A DNA stretch of 64,000 nt, taken from NCBI GenBank assembly GCA_934098485.1, contig CAKOOH010000001.1:1-64000 (forward strand). The letters are read 5' to 3'. A program made the position numbers and the translations under genes. The stretch is from an uncultured Bacilli bacterium (GTDB taxonomy: Bacteria > Bacillota_I > Bacilli_A > RF39 > UBA660). The notes beneath the pieces are model-generated. The model had not been told where the DNA came from and ran no database searches. It was given only the letters and a program-made list of their open reading frames with translations. Shown here in pieces: positions 62,300 through 64,000 of this stretch. Positions within the stretch are counted from its first letter, which is position 1, and every line of letters starts with the position of its first letter.

Positions 62300-64000
62300 A
62301 TTGTGGTTCAGAACCTTTTTTAAAGTAAAATATACTTGTTTTGCCATTTTCCGTATTTTTTTGACCAGTAATAGGATTTAATGGAACACCAACGATATTA
62401 TTACTCATTTCGTACCAAGAATTTTCTTTATCTTTTGTATAATCTTCGACAGTATCACACCAAATGTTTTTTATTTTTTTTGAATAACTGCTATTTACAT
62501 TTTCATTCATATCGTTTCCAGCCCATACCATCATTAAGACATCAGGATTATAGCCAACGATCCAGTAATCACTTTCAGTGGTACCACTTTTTAATGCATA
62601 CTTTTTAGTAATTTTACTATTTAAATATATTACAGTTGGTGATAGATAATCTATAAAGTTAGAACTATAGGTGTTTGTCATCATTTCATTTACTATAAAA
62701 ACAGAATCTTTATTTAAAACTTCTTCGCTTTCTTCTTTTCTTTGATATAAAATGTTACCATTAATGTCTTCTACTTTTTCAATAAAGTATAGTTTTTCAT
62801 GAGTTCCATAGTTGGCAAGCGTTGTATAACTTTCAGCATAGTCTAACATATTTATTTCTTTGGCACCTAAAGCAAGAGAAGGATTTGGTTCGAGTTTTTC
62901 TTTTAGACCAGCTTCTTTCATGGTTGTAACTAGTTGTTCTTCACCGAGAAAGAGATGAGTTTTTACAGCATATATGTTATCAGAATAAGCTAAAGCGGCG
63001 GCCATGGTTATATCTTTATTCGCATATTTATTAGAATAATTTTTAGGAGAATAAGTTTTATTTTCGGAAAAGACGAAGCTAGTTTTTTCACTTTTGAAGG
63101 TCGAACTTTCAGTCATATTATTTTCTAGGGCAGTGTAATATAAAAATGGTTTTATGGTAGATCCAACTTGTCTTTTTGATTGAATAACGCGGTTATACTG
63201 GCTTTTGGCATAATTAGTGCCGCCAGCAAGAGCCATAATACCTCCTGTTTTGGGATTTACTACAATGGACGCGATTTGAATATTTTCATCAGCGGCATTT
63301 TTAGCAATGCTTTCATCCATAGTTTTTTGGGTATTAATATCTAAAGAAGTATAAATTCTAATACCTCCTGATTTAATTAGAGATTTAGGAATGGTTTTAA
63401 TACTATTTAATTCATTTAAAACAGCATCTTGATAATACATTAAAGTTAGCATATTGTTAGTTTCTTTTTTACCATATATTTCAATGGTATTTTTAAATAA
63501 ACTATTATATTCTTCCTCAGTTATGTAATTATTATCAAGCATGGATTTTGCGACGATTTTGGCTCTTTTAAGACAATTGTCGTAATTACTTACCGGGTTA
63601 TTATTTTCAGGACTACGAGGAATACCGGCTAACATAGTAGCTTCTTCTAAACTTAAATCTTTGGCACTTTTATTAAAGTAATATTTACTAGCATTTTCGA
63701 TACCATAATTACCTTGTCCATAATTAATAGTGTTTAAATAGCCTTCTAGAATTTCATCCTTATTATAATGAAGCTCTAATTTTAAGGTTAAGACAGCTTC
63801 TTCAAATTTTCGTTTCCATGTTTTGTTAAAATCTAAGTATAAATTTTTAACATACTGCTGAGAAATTGTAGAGGCACCTTGCACAATGGAACGATTCTTA
63901 ATATTTAAATACATAGCTTTCATTATTCTTAAATAATCGAAACCTTGATGATTATAAAAGTTTTTGTCTTCAATACTAATTGTGGCATTTTTAACATTAT
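62298..64000 (-). CDS. class A penicillin-binding protein (5' part outside window)
   Basis: At least 567 residues, still open at the right edge. GT51 transglycosylase: catalytic ATISIEDKNFYNHQGFDYLR (63926-64000 region), then IVQGASTISQQYVKN. Transpeptidase: SxxK in RQVGSTIKPFLYYTALE, SDN and KSGTT (as KTG). Polymerises and cross-links peptidoglycan outside the membrane. A Met at 63923 is internal and not a start. Transcribed against the fork, unlike its right-replichore neighbours. The position is where Bacillus has parA-parB after noc, but no parA or parB is seen here. Confidence 0.93.
   Translation of the reverse strand, partial: NVKNATISIEDKNFYNHQGFDYLRIMKAMYLNIKNRSIVQGASTISQQYVKNLYLDFNKTWKRKFEEAVLTLKLELHYNKDEILEGYLNTINYGQGNYGIENASKYYFNKSAKDLSLEEATMLAGIPRSPENNNPVSNYDNCLKRAKIVAKSMLDNNYITEEEYNSLFKNTIEIYGKKETNNMLTLMYYQDAVLNELNSIKTIPKSLIKSGGIRIYTSLDINTQKTMDESIAKNAADENIQIASIVVNPKTGGIMALAGGTNYAKSQYNRVIQSKRQVGSTIKPFLYYTALENNMTESSTFKSEKTSFVFSENKTYSPKNYSNKYANKDITMAAALAYSDNIYAVKTHLFLGEEQLVTTMKEAGLKEKLEPNPSLALGAKEINMLDYAESYTTLANYGTHEKLYFIEKVEDINGNILYQRKEESEEVLNKDSVFIVNEMMTNTYSSNFIDYLSPTVIYLNSKITKKYALKSGTTESDYWIVGYNPDVLMMVWAGNDMNENVNSSYSKKIKNIWCDTVEDYTKDKENSWYEMSNNIVGVPLNPITGQKNTENGKTSIFYFKKGSEPQ

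Noticed and set aside
63921..63923. Start of the PBP gene at this Met
   Set aside because: The frame stays open to the window end and encodes the GT51 catalytic EDKNFYNHQG upstream of it.
1..64000. Mycoplasma genetic code (TGA as Trp)
   Set aside because: recF and bofA end in TGA at conserved C-termini, and Trp is written TGG.

Overview
The window is very AT-rich chromosomal DNA around the replication origin of a low-GC Gram-positive bacterium. Gene content and order (rpmH/dnaA/dnaN/recF/gyrB/gyrA, tadA-ffs-dnaX-ybaB-recR-bofA-holB-yaaT, pth-mfd-spoVT, yabP-yabQ-divIC) follow the Bacilli plan in a compact form. TGA is used as a stop (recF, bofA), so this is not a code-4 mycoplasma. Endospore genes (bofA, yabG, yabP, yabQ, spoVT, spoVG, veg) and a ComK homologue point to an uncultured spore-former-derived Bacilli lineage, perhaps close to the RF39/Erysipelotrichia-like gut groups. 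That placement is inference.

Layout. 1-1.3 kb: a decayed intergenic zone holding a NUDIX gene, a second copy of the secA 3' end and a flavodoxin remnant. 1.3-8.5 kb: secA, hpf, a cold-shock gene, a LytTR regulator, smpB, rnr, secG. 8.6-29.8 kb: envelope and accessory genes (glycosyltransferase/kinase pair, SEL1 protein, ABC-F, enolase, FemX, rubrerythrin, TypA, YfhO, lipid kinase, tRNA-Cys, transporter, several membrane or secreted proteins). 30.0-30.35 kb: tmRNA. 30.4-35.4 kb: divIC, yabQ, yabP, spoVG, veg, yabG, ksgA, 3D protein, tatD, spoVT. 35.4-44.7 kb: mfd, pth, yabB-like, yaaT, holB, bofA (short, found by reading the gap), recR, ybaB, dnaX, tadA, SRP RNA. 44.7-45.7 kb: a gene-free stretch packed with palindromes. 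45.7-54.5 kb: gyrA, gyrB, recF, comK-like, dnaN, dnaA. 54.5-54.8 kb: strand switch and probable oriC. 54.8-62.3 kb: rpmH, rnpA, yidC, jag, mnmE, mnmG, rsmG, noc. 62.3-64 kb: a class A PBP running off the edge.

The most striking system is chromosome organisation. Nine perfect ParB sites (parS) alternate with four perfect Noc-binding sites between gyrA and the SRP RNA gene. A ninth parS lies inside the gyrA codons and a fifth Noc site inside dnaX. Seven of the nine parS are followed at 1-8 bp by a DnaA-box-like 9-mer in the same orientation, two of them perfect. Most sites extend into longer palindromes with site-specific arms. The noc gene in the window has three of four Noc-type specificity residues, no N-terminal membrane helix, and a long inserted linker carrying a candidate relocated amphipathic motif.

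A second find is regulatory. The ComK homologue sits between dnaN and recF and is preceded by three tandem Spo0A boxes at exact 10-bp spacing. A third is a 21-bp-period direct repeat, the geometry of LytTR operators, between a LytTR gene lacking its phospho-aspartate and a cold-shock gene.
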